Source of the DNA: Seminavis robusta
Lineage: Eukaryota; Bacillariophyta; Bacillariophyceae; Naviculales; Naviculaceae
Length of the DNA stretch: 20,836 nucleotides
Direction: 5' to 3'
Assembly (NCBI GenBank): GCA_903772945.1
Contig: CAICTM010001913.1
Coordinates: 1 to 20,836 of the forward strand
This document shows, piece by piece, positions 1 through 9,394 of the stretch. Below the pieces are notes generated by a model, which saw nothing but the letters and a program-made list of their open reading frames with translations, made no database searches and had not been told where the DNA came from. How positions within the stretch are numbered: the first letter of the stretch is position 1; the number at the start of each line of letters is the position of its first letter. A program made the position numbers and the translations under genes.

Positions 1-266
1 GGGATGAGTTTACATGTAAAATTGCTGCTGCAAATGGTCGAATGGAAATTCTGAAGTGGGCTCATGAAAATGGTTGTCCATGGGATGAAGATACATGTCT
101 CCATGCTACCGAACATGGACAATTTGAAGTTTTGAAGTGGTTACATGAAAATGGTTGTCCATGGAATGAAGAGACATATCAAACTGCTGATGACTATGGC
201 CGCTTAGAAGTGATCCAGTGGCTACGTGATAATAACTGCCCTGGGTCTCATGATGAGGAACACTAG
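1..266 (+). CDS. Ankyrin-repeat protein, 3' end (copy A, truncated by window edge)
   Basis: The frame is open from the left edge (codons start at position 3) to TAG at 264-266, so this is the C-terminal part of a longer gene; the ATG at 42 is an internal Met, not a start. It encodes about three 27-residue ankyrin units of the form LKWAHENGCPWDEDTC followed by a cap, VIQWLRDNNCPGSHDEEH. In the last unit the usual Thr-Cys is Thr-Tyr (EETYQTA), as in copies C and D. Ankyrin arrays of this kind bind proteins; the partner cannot be read from sequence. It is on the + strand, whereas copies B, C and D are on the - strand. The family assignment is secure; the full length and N-terminal domain lie outside the window. 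Confidence 0.88.
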   Translation, partial: DEFTCKIAAANGRMEILKWAHENGCPWDEDTCLHATEHGQFEVLKWLHENGCPWNEETYQTADDYGRLEVIQWLRDNNCPGSHDEEH

Positions 267-272
267 CATAAT

Positions 273-340
273 TAATGGTCAATGCCAAGTGATCCAGTGG
301 CTAGGTGACAATGGCTGCCCTGGGTGATGAAGGACACTAA
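273..340 (+). pseudogene. Broken duplicate of the ankyrin C-terminal cap (A')
   Basis: Just downstream of copy A's stop the sequence repeats the cap module: GTGATCCAGTGGCTAGGTGA then CAATGGCTGCCCTGGG, encoding VIQWLGDNGCPG. It then jumps directly to TGATGAAGGACACTAA. Compared with the caps of copies A and D, five bases (the Ser-His/Arg part) are missing, which creates TGA immediately after CCTGGG. The remnant resembles the cap of copy D (ending DEGH) more than that of adjacent copy A (ending DEEH). It is a non-coding leftover of a tandem or recombined array end. Confidence 0.7.
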
Positions 341-455
341 GGTGCCAACGTAATTTACGATTTATGTTAAGGCCACAGGCCACGAATTGAATGTTTTGAT
401 CTCAATCTACTAGCTAGCTAGAGCAGCAGCGCCATTGTTTTGCTCCCATTGCCCG

Positions 456-469
456 TACCGGTACCGGTA
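456..469. repeat. TACCGGTACCGGTA perfect palindrome
   Basis: A 14-base self-complementary word in the spacer 341-630 before the secreted pseudo-peptidase gene. A CTAGCTAG palindrome lies just upstream at 409-421. Similar TACCGGTA words recur in other spacers (near 4236, 18850 and 19985). It could be a transcription-factor site or a spacer-specific repeat; no function can be assigned from sequence alone. The rest of 341-630 shows no gene. Confidence 0.6.
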
Positions 470-630
470 ACTATGCACACACGCCATCACGGGGGATTGC
501 AAAGCTGTTTGTGGTAAAAAGACCGTGAGAGTCATGAAGGTCATTTGCCTTCTCATTTATTTCCCCCCCTTTGCTTGTTCCATCATCTTTGGAATCCATT
601 GTTGGGAGGCAAGGCAAAGAAGAAATCGAA

Positions 631-3600
631 ATGATCAAGACAGTCAGCACCATCAGGTATACCACTAGTAGTAGCCCAATATCTACCTGGGTATCTCTGT
701 TTCTCGCACTGGTGGTGTCCCTCTCGTTCTTGTTTTCGGGTGCCAATGCATGGCCCACGGGAGCTGGTGACTGTCCAGCCGGCATTGTGGCAGTGGGAGA
801 TCCTCATTTGACGGGTGATGTCACGAGTGGTACACTGGAAGAATCGCCTCAAACATTGCGGGTACTTTTGAACAATGCCGTTTTGGGGGACAAGCCAGCC
901 GCGGTATTGGCGGGAAGGGCATTTTCACTCGAGTTGGTGGGCAACACGGGTACCTTTAAGGGGTTCTTGATCCGATTGGGAAGCAATGGTGACAATGAGA
1001 ATGACTTGTCGACATCGCTGTATCCAGAAACAGACGATGATGATTCCAACGTCCAAACCGCACAAGATGTCTGTGGCGATCAAGCGGGCGGAATCACGCA
1101 CACTTCCAGTGTCGAAAAGGAATCCATCCAGGCATTCCTGCAAGTGCCGCCAACTATGGCAGGAGAATTGACGCTGGATGTGACAGTCGTCATTGGACTG
1201 GCGGGGAGTGGAGGAGACTCGGAATACTACTTTTCCACGTATTCCATCACTGCCGTAGCAGGAGCACCCATCCCATCGCCTGCGCCCACTCCTGCCTCCA
1301 AAAAGACCTGTCTCATGGTCTACCAAATGGCCGACAATGAAGAAATGCATCCATATCTAGTACACAACTACCAAGCATTGGCCAAGTCACCACTGGTACG
1401 CGCCACGGACCAGGTTCGCACGTGGATATACCACGATGCCTATAACAATGCCGGTGGACAAATCCTTCCCGACACATTCGACGTGAATGGCACGGAACTT
1501 GTCACTGACCCATTCAATGCCAGTCGCTACAGTACATTTGATCCCCGCTTGGGCAGTATGCGCATGGATGTCGAATTTCAAAACGAACAAAATTCCGATG
1601 ACACCAACACCATCCGAGACTTTTTGGTGCATGCTTTGGAAAATTGCCTCGCCAATGGATACGACCAGTTGGTGGCCATTTTCGCGGGATCTGCCGGTGG
1701 CTTTGCGGGCTTTGGTGGCGATGCTAATACACGTCGTCTTCAACAATTGCAAACCAATCCGCAACTGGCACAGGCCATTCGTCGGGCTTTGGATAGTGTT
1801 TCGAGAGAACTCTTTCTCAATGTCCGACTCAATCTACAGGTGCTCGGGTTTGATAGTAATAGCATGCAGGGGCTTGGTGTGGCCGATGCCTATCCCGAAG
1901 TGACGGATTATATCCTGGCCAGTGAATCCATCATGCCAGGGCATGGTACGTGAAAGAACTATCCTTGAATATTATTATGAGACTGTCTCGTGAATGCTTA
2001 CCTTACATACATTATATTATTTTCTCCACCAATTCGGCTACCAGGATGGGCGTACGAGAACCTGCAGCCACACGACAATGCACTGGATCTTGCTAGAGAC
2101 ATCCTTGGCGCCTTTCTGAATCATGACGAACAATCCGTGCCCAAAACGATGGCATTGTTCGACACGCAGTTGTTTGACACGTTCGTCACAGCCTGGGAGA
2201 ACCTCTTTTTGGACCTTGGTGCTGCCCTGGAAAACTTGGATTCCAATTTGCGCGCTCACGTGTCCAGAGCGAGAGCTTTGTCGGTGGCCTTTCTTGGTGT
2301 CATGGACTCGTTGGACGTGGCAGCCAATCCTTCCAGCTTGGACATTGGAAGCTTCTTGTCCACATTTAGAACCATGTGCAATCCACAGGAATCCTTGGAT
2401 ATTCTGTTGCAAGAGGCATTGGATGCCTACTCCGACATGTTTGTAGAACAAGGAGTTGGTCTAGGCACAGCACCGGGGACTGGGATGCACGTCACGTGGC
2501 CCTCCGAAGGAGACTACAACGCCGACACACAGTTATGGAGACAAGTCCTGTTCCAAGATGGCAACTACGTCAACTACAGAGCACCCATCTTTGTGAGCTT
2601 TCTACAAGAACTATTTGCACCGCCTGCGGGAGACTTGTCCAGCTCTAATAATAGCACGGAAAGTGTGTGTTTCAATTCGGTAGAGCCACCGATGACTGGC
2701 AATGGTTCGTCATTGGTCTTGGACGATTCCATCACAATCGACAACGCTACGGGACACGTGGAACTCCAAGCCACAGTGGCTGTCGACGTAGCCGAAGTGA
2801 TTGTGGAGTTTGGCGTGGATGTCTCAAGTGCCACTCGCCTGGTCTTGCAAGAAGCTGGTCTGGAGTCTAGTCCAACCGATTACATGATTGCCATGGGTGG
2901 AAACGTTCCTGGGAGCTTCGAGAATGCCATTTATAAAGCGGCATGGGACAAGAGCTTTTATTACATCAGTGTAGGAGACGAGCCAGTGAAACCAATCTAC
3001 GTTCACAAGGAAGGAGGCGGATCGCGAGTACCAGTAATGCATTTCCCCGAAGAGACAAGCGATGCCGTAGCGAGCATCGAACTTGATAAGTGGCTGCTTT
3101 TCGACCTGGATTATTGGCTTTCACAAGGAGGGCGCTTTGGTAACTTGATCTTATCCTTGGACGACGTGACGGGTACGATCGACGACATTGCTTTGTACAC
3201 TAGCAATCCTGCAGGTTCCGCTACTTGGGCGCAAGTACCAAAGGAAGCTGGAGGACTGATTGTCCCGCTACTCTACGTCGATGGCAAGTTGCAGGGTAGT
3301 AGGATCAATGTCCTACCAGGAGGACTGGATCAGACTGTGCTGAGCTGGGGTCCTGATCTTGACTACAAAATCTCCCAACAAAATGCCACTGAGGTCTTCG
3401 ATTCCAATCCTCACTTCAATGGAGTTGTCCTGAATCTCAATGCTTATAGCTCTGGCGACTCGACGGGGTCACCGGAATCGATATCGTATGGCATCATGAG
3501 TCGCGAGATTGATGAAGCATTGGAAGTAGAAGCCACCGAAATGCCAACGATGCTGGGTTCAGTATCCACGACGGGGTTGTATGGCACCACGCCCCCCTTG

Positions 3601-3885
3601 GATGAGGATGTGACGTCGGCGCCAATGACAGCAACTGCAATCCCAACGGAGCTTCCGTTGGAGGATTCGACAGTGGTGCCATTCACTTCAACTTTGGATC
3701 CATCAGATTCTCCCTTGGACGATTCGACGTCGGTGCCATTGACTTCAACTGAGTATCCATCGATAACTCCAACAGGTACCATGGAGTCACCTTCCCTCTC
3801 TCCCGCTGGTGACACGATTGTCGGGAGGGGAGGAAACCCTGACACACCCGGGGATCAAGGCGAGGATGAAGACGAGGTCAGATAG
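631..3885 (+). CDS. Secreted Reeler-like / clostripain-like (C11) pseudopeptidase with Ser/Thr/Pro tail, two exons
   Basis: Exons 631-1945 and 2045-3885 join in phase to give 1051 residues. The ATG at 631 is chosen because it starts a clear signal peptide (hydrophobic VSLFLALVVSLSFLF, likely cleavage after A40, SGANA/WP). Residues 41-215 look Reeler-like: TFKGFLIRLG, a conserved Cys, then GITHTS and a beta-rich stretch. After a Pro/Ala linker, residues 225-445 match peptidase family C11: KTCLMVYQMADNE, FAGFGGD, VLGFD, YILASESIMPGHGWAY. Family members carry a catalytic His before the GFGGD block and a Cys in a GFDACLM block; here these read GSAGGF (around A355) and GFDSNSM (N410), so neither residue is present. 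A beta-rich C-terminal part follows, then a Ser/Thr/Pro tail from about residue 936. There is no membrane segment at the end. It is probably a secreted non-catalytic protein, perhaps a binding or wall protein; that role is inference. Confidence 0.87.
1946..2044 (+). other. Intron 1 of the C11-like gene
   Basis: This 99-base intron starts GTACGT and ends CTACCAG. Removing it joins G at 1945 with GA at 2045-2046 to make Gly, giving PGHG-WAYENL, a contiguous family motif. Unspliced, the frame stops right after PGHGT at 1951-1953. Confidence 0.9.
3595..3768 (+). repeat. Three degenerate Ser/Thr/Pro repeats in the C11-like protein tail
   Basis: Three in-frame copies of 20, 19 and 19 codons begin PLDEDVTSAP, PLEDSTVVPF and PLDDSTSVPL, each continuing T-x-T...P. 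The composition (Ser/Thr/Pro with regularly placed acidic residues) suggests a mucin-like, possibly O-glycosylated stalk. The DNA copies are clearly related (for example GATTCGAC in copies 2 and 3). Confidence 0.7.
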
Positions 3886-4959
3886 TTCAGCATGGTCCCA
3901 AGCGAAGGGTCAGTCCTAGGCTCCCGCTGTCATCTAGCTCTGTGCGATTGATTCTAACCTGTTCCAACGTATTGCCATGATTTCTGTTTCGTCCGATGAG
4001 CAGTAGCGGGGTCTAAGAGTGGTCGGCTTCGAGTGGTTACTAGCTAGTGCTGTCATCCACGGAGACGGAGTGCTGCTAACCGTCGTCAGGCCAGGCGAAC
4101 GATTTGACGTTGTGGCAAGAGGAGTCGGACGTTGACCGCAGCTCCTTCACACTATTGACGCCCCCTGCAATCTGCAATCCATTGGAAGTGTTCTTCGAGT
4201 CCTCGAGAACAGACCAGGGTGCTATGATAATGTACCGGTAGGCAAGACGGGAGGATGTTACCCATGGTCCCAATTCGGACGCTTTGACTTCTGGGGAGGT
4301 CCAAGACGAAGCCTGAATATTCTACTTGGTAGTTTTGCTGAAGGTGATGGCATGCTGTGGCTGGAAGAAGAGACTGATGTTGCCATTATAGCATTTGCCA
4401 TTATACGAGGCTTTCCGCCCTGCACCAAACCTGCACCAAGATTTCTACCAGTACAACAGAGTACTTGCGCATGTAAACAATCGCCCGTATTACAGGCTCC
4501 ACCCTCTCCTTGCATGCGGTACTTTGACTGTGCTACCCTAACTAAGATCGTGTGTTTGCTCAGGCTCCAACCAAGGCAACAACTTCAGCTTCAAACGCTC
4601 TTCGTTCCGTTGCAAACATTGTTGTTGCTAGAGCCAACTACATGTACTCTAGCTAGCTCGGTAGCTCAAGGCCAGAAGGAAGTTGCTCGCTGTTCGAGAA
4701 AGTGCATCCAACTGAGCCTGCTCCTGTGAACGATGCCTCACAGGCAACGAAAAGGAGCCAAAAGGCAGGAGTCCTGCACGGGCATAATTAATGATTATCT
4801 CAGCCCAATGCAATGTGAGCAACACGACGAATTTTGTGCCATGGATTGAGGCTTCTTGGCCATACAAGTATTGGTAGGGTGGCATCAATCCAAGGAAGGC
4901 TTGATAGATCCACAGTCTCATGGTCATACTGCTAATAGCTAGTAGCCTATTGGTGTCCG
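3886..4959. other. Spacer of about 1.07 kb without a confident gene
   Basis: No ATG-started frame here looks like a gene. Between about 4070 and 4400 several overlapping open frames with protein-like wording but no start codon are seen; they may be remnants of a gene or chance. CTAGCTAG-type palindromes lie at 4039-4048 and 4649-4658. The right end (about 4890-4959) is homologous to the 3' flank of ankyrin copy C (about 7760-7814), sharing the order TTGATAGATCCAC...TAGCTAGTAG, so the B/C duplication extends past the stop codons. Confidence 0.55.
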
Positions 4960-5784
4960 TCAATTGCGAGATCCAGGGCAGCCATTGTCGCGTAGCCACT
5001 GGATTGCTTCGATTTCGTTATGGATCCTGGCAGTGTGAAATGTCCATTCACTCCATGGACAGTCCTTTGCACGAGCCCACTTTAAAACTTCCAACTGTCC
5101 CTTTTCAGCAGCACAGGAACATGTATTTGCATCCCATGGACAACCGTTTTCACGAGCCCACTTTAAAATTTTCAAATGTCCGAATCGAGCAGCACTGGAA
5201 CATGTCCATACATTCCAAGGACAACCATTCTCTCTTAACCATTGGAGCATTTTCAAATGGCCATTTTTAGCAGCTCCAGCACAGGTCTTCTCATTCCATG
5301 GGAATCCTTTTTGTCGTGCCCATTTCATGACAGTAAGATTTCCAATTTTGGCAATTGCTGTGCAAACATGAGCACGAGCAGGTGATTTATGGTTGGAATT
5401 GTCTTTGAGCCAGAATTCTGCGCGCTGCTCGTTAGAGAATGTTTCGCTGTAAAGGGTATCGGTGCTTTCTGCTGGGTGACTATTGTAATGATTTGGGTCT
5501 TGCTCCGGGTTAATTTTTACCTTCCCAGGATTTTTCTCAAGTTCAGTTTTGCAATACTCTTTGTATAGTTGATTCATCTTCTTGTTGACAGCCCCAATGA
5601 AAGCGTACTGTCCAACACCAACAAGGGGAAGAATACCTTGGAGCCAAATCTCGTTCTTGTCCAACAGAAGAGAATCAAAGGGAGGAGATATCTTCTGTTT
5701 CTTATTGGTGCTTGCACTGCTACCATTGGCAGCACCAGTACTAGCACCAGTACCAACACCAGTTGCAATACTATAAGAAGACAT
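4960..5784 (-). CDS. Ankyrin-repeat protein, short member (copy B)
   Basis: The start is the ATG at 5784, in the context TTGATCATGTCTTC shared with copy C; no ATG lies further upstream in frame. The product is 274 residues. Residues 1-25 are Ser/Thr/Ala/Gly-rich. A conserved N-terminal domain follows (SPPFDSLLLDKNEIWLQGIL, LPLVGVGQYAFIGAVNKKMN), reminiscent of the F-box-like helical domain that precedes these arrays in stramenopile proteins; that resemblance is tentative. Then come four 27-residue ankyrin units, from VMKWARQKGFPWNEKTC to VLKWARAKDCPWSEWTF, and the cap AIQWLRDNGCPGSRN. The last unit has Thr-Phe where internal units have Thr-Cys. The stop is early relative to A, C and D because of an extra T after CGCAAT. 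It is divergent to the CRAL-TRIO gene. The protein partner is unknown. Confidence 0.88.
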   Translation of the reverse strand: MSSYSIATGVGTGASTGAANGSSASTNKKQKISPPFDSLLLDKNEIWLQGILPLVGVGQYAFIGAVNKKMNQLYKEYCKTELEKNPGKVKINPEQDPNHYNSHPAESTDTLYSETFSNEQRAEFWLKDNSNHKSPARAHVCTAIAKIGNLTVMKWARQKGFPWNEKTCAGAAKNGHLKMLQWLRENGCPWNVWTCSSAARFGHLKILKWARENGCPWDANTCSCAAEKGQLEVLKWARAKDCPWSEWTFHTARIHNEIEAIQWLRDNGCPGSRN

Positions 5785-6096
5785 GATCAACAATGAGATA
5801 CTTTGAGATTGCTTACCATGTGGTTGTTGGAAAGCGGGGGGTGCGCACCGGTGGTGTTCGAACGTGCGTTGTGGAATGACGAGTCCCGAATTGATTTAAC
5901 CCAGATTTTAAAATTACATGTAGAGCAAAAAGCATCCTTGCCGGCTTAGGTTTACGGGACTCCAAGAATGCGTTCGCTTCTTCATATTGTGCGCTTTCGC
6001 TCTTCGTCTCTCATTCTCGCACAATGTCATGTCACACGACGCTGTTGCAGCAGTTGTTTATGTTTGATACCGGTAGAACTGATAGAACGAAGCACC
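5785..6096. promoter_or_regulatory. Divergent intergenic region between ankyrin B and the CRAL-TRIO gene
   Basis: About 310 bases separate two divergent start codons, so both promoters should lie here. Homology with the leader of copy C ends about 15 bases upstream of the B start (after CAATGAGATA on the + strand), so the upstream control region of B differs from that of C. No clear TATA box or other site can be named. An in-frame ATG at 5968 could extend the CRAL-TRIO protein by 43 residues. Confidence 0.45.
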
Positions 6097-7390
6097 ATGG
6101 TTTGGCGTTCATCATCCAAGTCGAGGCCATTGACCTCCTGGCCCGATTCGGCCGAGATCAATGATACTACGGCAGGGAAAATCTCCACCGTTTTCCCATT
6201 TGGAATGTCGTATAAAGATAGATGGCGTCCCGAAGAGGTTCAGGAGTGCATTGCTATGTGGGGATTGAACAGAGAAGAACTTTCCAAGTTACTGGAATTG
6301 AAGGAACGGGTGTCCGATCGAAAGGTACGCCGCTGATCTGCTCTCATCCTATCATCATTTCGTTTCAGAAATATTTTAAAATTGACCAGCCATGCCTTAT
6401 TTCCCCTCCCCTTTTTTCACCCATTTTACCCAAATTTCCTCCTATCTAAAGGACCACTGGGCCAATGGTCCCTTTGAGTTGGTGCGATTTGTCAGGGAGC
6501 ATACTTGTTATGGAGATGTGAATAAGATGGAACAGAGAGTCCGTCAATCTACAGACTGGCGAGCCGAGAATGGCTTGGATGAAGTCTTGGAGACATTTTG
6601 TCCACGAGTTGTGGTCTATCGCTTCCCAGCAGCCGTTATGCAGGGAGTGGACAAGGAAGGTGGAGTCGTGGCAGTCCTTCGCAATGGAGATCCACTAGGA
6701 TTGATACAGAGGTTTGGAAGAGACGAAGTCATCCGCAGTTTGTTTTGGGGAATTGAATTTGCCATTCGAGGACCATGGCAGCTGGATTTCTACCAAAAGT
6801 ATCATCAACGGCCAGGGAGAGTCACGGCCGTACTCGACCTCAAGGGATTGAATCGAAGGCACTATCACCCTTCATTGATTCTCCTGGCACAGAAACTTAT
6901 GGACCCGTTAGAGGAAAACTACCCGCATGTCATCAAAAAGATTCTCGTCGTCAATGCACCGGCCATTTTTGATTTTGTGTGGGGTTTGGTAAAGCACCTC
7001 GTGGCGCCCCATCTGCGATTGCTAATGGAAGTGGCCAAAGAATCAGAGACACAAGATCTACTGAGTCGCTACATTGACTTAGAGGTATTGCCAGATTATC
7101 TCGTGCCGGGAATTGGGCAGGGAAAACCAGTGAGAGGGCTCAATCCTGACTGGGTGAGTGAACTCTTGCCTCCCCAATCCGATCATGACTCGGAACGGGT
7201 TCCTTTGGTGTATGGACCCAAGAAATCTGCTTCCAGCTACTATACGACGACCTCCATCGGTTCCTCCTGCAGTTTCGAGCATATGAAGAAATCGTACCAC
7301 AATCCACGTCGTGTCAGGACTGTCACAAAGCCACTTTTCAAAGGAATTTGGAAGCAAGGCTCAATCAACACGGTGCAAATCATGACGTAG
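6097..7390 (+). CDS. CRAL-TRIO (Sec14-like) lipid-binding protein, two exons
   Basis: Exons 6097-6324 and 6452-7390 join in phase 0 to give 388 residues. The ATG at 6097 is favoured for its context AGCACCATGG; an upstream in-frame ATG at 5968 would add a Ser/Arg/Cys-rich leader and cannot be excluded. Residues 77-125 match the helical N-terminal part that precedes the lipid domain (FELVRFVREHTCYGDVNKM then DWRAENGLDE). Residues about 129-292 match CRAL-TRIO: VVVYRFPAAVMQGVDKEG, AVLDLKGLN, PHVIKKILVVNAPAIFDFVW and the closing LEVLPDYLVPG. Such proteins bind and transfer phosphoinositides or other small lipids in the cytosol. No signal peptide or membrane segment is seen. The C-terminal 90 residues are basic and not recognised. 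The gene lies between two ankyrin paralogues and is itself intact. Confidence 0.9.
6325..6451 (+). other. Intron of the CRAL-TRIO gene
   Basis: This 127-base intron starts GTACGC after CGAAAG and ends TATCTAAAG before GACCACTGG. It separates SDRK from DHWANGPFEL without splitting a codon. It contains pyrimidine-rich stretches before the acceptor. An AG at about 6369 would not keep the frame with the conserved domain. Confidence 0.88.
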
Positions 7391-7814
7391 ATGGGTGGAA
7401 GCATCAGATGCCCCCCCCCGATTCTACCGTACGTCTAGCGCCTCTCTCGTCGGAGGCAACCTTAAGTTGGGCTTGATTGTATTTCGCCGAATGCATATTG
7501 CACTGTACTCGCCGACGTGCCGGAAAGCACTGTGAGCTTTTGTGGGATGCAACGACACAGGCGCTTCCGTAGCTAGACATTACTGGCCTGGATGGAATGA
7601 TTGAATCGCATCATTCATACAACCGAATCCATGGGGCTCACTGGGCCTGCTGTTTGCACTTTCAAACCCTTTGGACCAGGGCGATCAAATGAGTAACTAG
7701 CTAGCAAGAAGGAGCAGCGCAATTCAGAGGGGATGGAATGATGCAATCCTAGTGTGTGCTTTATTAAGCAAGGCCTGATAGGTCCACCGTGCCAGTACTA
7801 GCTAGTAGTATACA
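7391..7814. other. Convergent spacer between the CRAL-TRIO gene and ankyrin C
   Basis: No gene is seen in these 424 bases, where two convergent genes end. It holds a C9 run at 7411-7419 and two CTAGCTAG-type palindromes (7696-7705 and 7797-7806). The last 50 bases are homologous to the 3' flank of ankyrin copy B. Both transcripts should end here, but no poly(A) signal can be assigned with confidence. Confidence 0.5.
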
Positions 7815-9326
7815 TTAGTGCCCTTCATTATTGTGAGATCCGGGGCAGCCATTGACATGTAGCCACTGGATCACTTCCCTTTGGTCATTCAAAATGGCAG
7901 CTTGATATGTAGCTTCGTCCCATGGACACCCATTTCCACGAGCCCACTTCAAAACTTCTAAATGGCCGCCTTTAGCAGCAAAGGTACACGTCGCTTCATC
8001 CCATGGACAACCATTTTCGCGAGCCCACTTCAAAACTTCCAAATGGCCATTTAGAGCAGCACTTGAGCATGTATCTGCATCCCATAGACAATCATTTTCA
8101 CGAGCACATTTCAACAGTTCCAAATTGCCATGTCCAGCAACATTGGCACATGCATCTTCATCACATGGACAACCATTTGCAAAAGCCCACTTTAAGAGTT
8201 CCCAGTGTCCATCTTCGGCAGCAAAGGTACATGTCCACTCATCCCACGGACACCCATTTTCATGCAACCATTGGAGAGCTTCCAAATGTCCACTTGAAGC
8301 AGCAAAGGCACATGTCCTCTTATTCCACGGACAACCATTTTCATGCGCCCACTTGAGCACATCAAGGTGACCACCTCTTGCAGCTTCTGCACATGTCTCT
8401 TCATCCCATCGACAACCATTTTCACGAACCCACTTTAGAGTTTCCAAATGGCCATTTGAAGCAGCAAAGGCACATGTCGATCGATTCCATGGACACCCAT
8501 TTTCTCGAGCCCACTTGAGAGTATCCAAATGGCCACCTCCAGCAGCACAGGAACATGTACATGAATCCCATCGACACCTATTTTCACGAGCCCACTTTAA
8601 AATTTGCAAATGGCCACCTTCAGCAGCACGGGCACATGTCTCTGCATTCCATGGACAACCATTTTCACGAGCCCATTTCAGAATTTCCAAATGGCCATTT
8701 CGAGCAGCACAAGCACATGTTGATGCATTCCAAGGACAACCATTCTCTCTTAACCATTGGAGCATTTTCAAATGGCCATTTTTAGCAGCTCCAGCACAGG
8801 TCTGCTCATTCCATGGGAATCCTTTTTGTCGTGCCCATTTCATGACAGTAAGATTTCCAATTTTGGCAATTGCTGTGCAAACATGAGCACGAGCAGGTGA
8901 TTTATGGTTGGAATTGTCTTTGAGCCAGAATTCTGCGCGCTGCTCGTTAGAGAATGTTTCGCTGTAAAGGGTATCAGTGCTTTCTGCTGGGTGACTGTTG
9001 TAATGATTTGGGTCTTGCTCCGGGTTAATTTTTACCTTCCCAGGATTTTTCTCAAGTTCCATTTTGCAATACTCTTTGTATAGTTGATTCATCTTCTTGT
9101 TGACAGCCCCTACAAAAGCGTACTGTCCAACACCAACAAGGGGAAGAATACCTTGGATCCAAATCTCGTTCTTGTCCAACAGAAGAGAATCAAAGGGAGG
9201 AGACATCTTCTGTTTCTTATTGTTGTTTGCACTGCTATTGACAGCAGCAACGCCAGTACTAGCGCCAGTGCTAGTAGCACCAGTACTAGCACCAGTACCA
9301 GCCCAAGTACCACTATCAGAAGACAT
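7815..9326 (-). CDS. Ankyrin-repeat protein, long member (copy C)
   Basis: The start is taken at the ATG at 9326 because it is the position homologous to copy B's start and has A at -3; an in-frame ATG at 9371 would add 15 residues with a weaker context. From 9326 the product is 503 residues: a Ser/Thr/Ala/Gly-rich leader, the same N-terminal domain as copy B, twelve 27-residue ankyrin units and the cap VIQWLHVNGCPGSHNNEGH. Units are 81 bases long, typically LKWARENGCPWDEETC then AA..GHLE. Some have drifted (CPCDEDACANVAGHGNLE, LKCARENDCLWD). The last unit has Thr-Tyr instead of Thr-Cys. The N-terminal half matches copy B at 486 of 496 aligned bases, while the arrays differ in length and order. 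The role is presumably protein binding or adaptor function; the partner is unknown. Confidence 0.9.
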   Translation of the reverse strand: MSSDSGTWAGTGASTGATSTGASTGVAAVNSSANNNKKQKMSPPFDSLLLDKNEIWIQGILPLVGVGQYAFVGAVNKKMNQLYKEYCKMELEKNPGKVKINPEQDPNHYNSHPAESTDTLYSETFSNEQRAEFWLKDNSNHKSPARAHVCTAIAKIGNLTVMKWARQKGFPWNEQTCAGAAKNGHLKMLQWLRENGCPWNASTCACAARNGHLEILKWARENGCPWNAETCARAAEGGHLQILKWARENRCRWDSCTCSCAAGGGHLDTLKWARENGCPWNRSTCAFAASNGHLETLKWVRENGCRWDEETCAEAARGGHLDVLKWAHENGCPWNKRTCAFAASSGHLEALQWLHENGCPWDEWTCTFAAEDGHWELLKWAFANGCPCDEDACANVAGHGNLELLKCARENDCLWDADTCSSAALNGHLEVLKWARENGCPWDEATCTFAAKGGHLEVLKWARGNGCPWDEATYQAAILNDQREVIQWLHVNGCPGSHNNEGH

Positions 9327-9394
9327 GATCAACAATGAGATATCCCTATCATCGATAATAGACTCGCACATGAGGATGTACAGCCGTACTGCGG

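Noticed and set aside
471..785. A 104-codon - strand frame over the start of the C11-like gene
   Set aside because: Antisense to the signal-peptide exon; no features of its own.
4920..5270. A + strand 116-codon frame
   Set aside because: Antisense shadow of ankyrin copy B with the same mirrored repeat wording.
5840..5880. A GTTCGAAC word suggesting a tRNA T loop
   Set aside because: Flanking bases do not form a T stem and no acceptor or anticodon arm can be folded around it.
8003..8886. Several + strand open frames of 76 to 123 codons with repeated HEPTLK/MDNHFH wording
   Set aside because: They are the antisense of the 81-base ankyrin units of copy C; the 27-codon periodicity simply mirrors the real gene.
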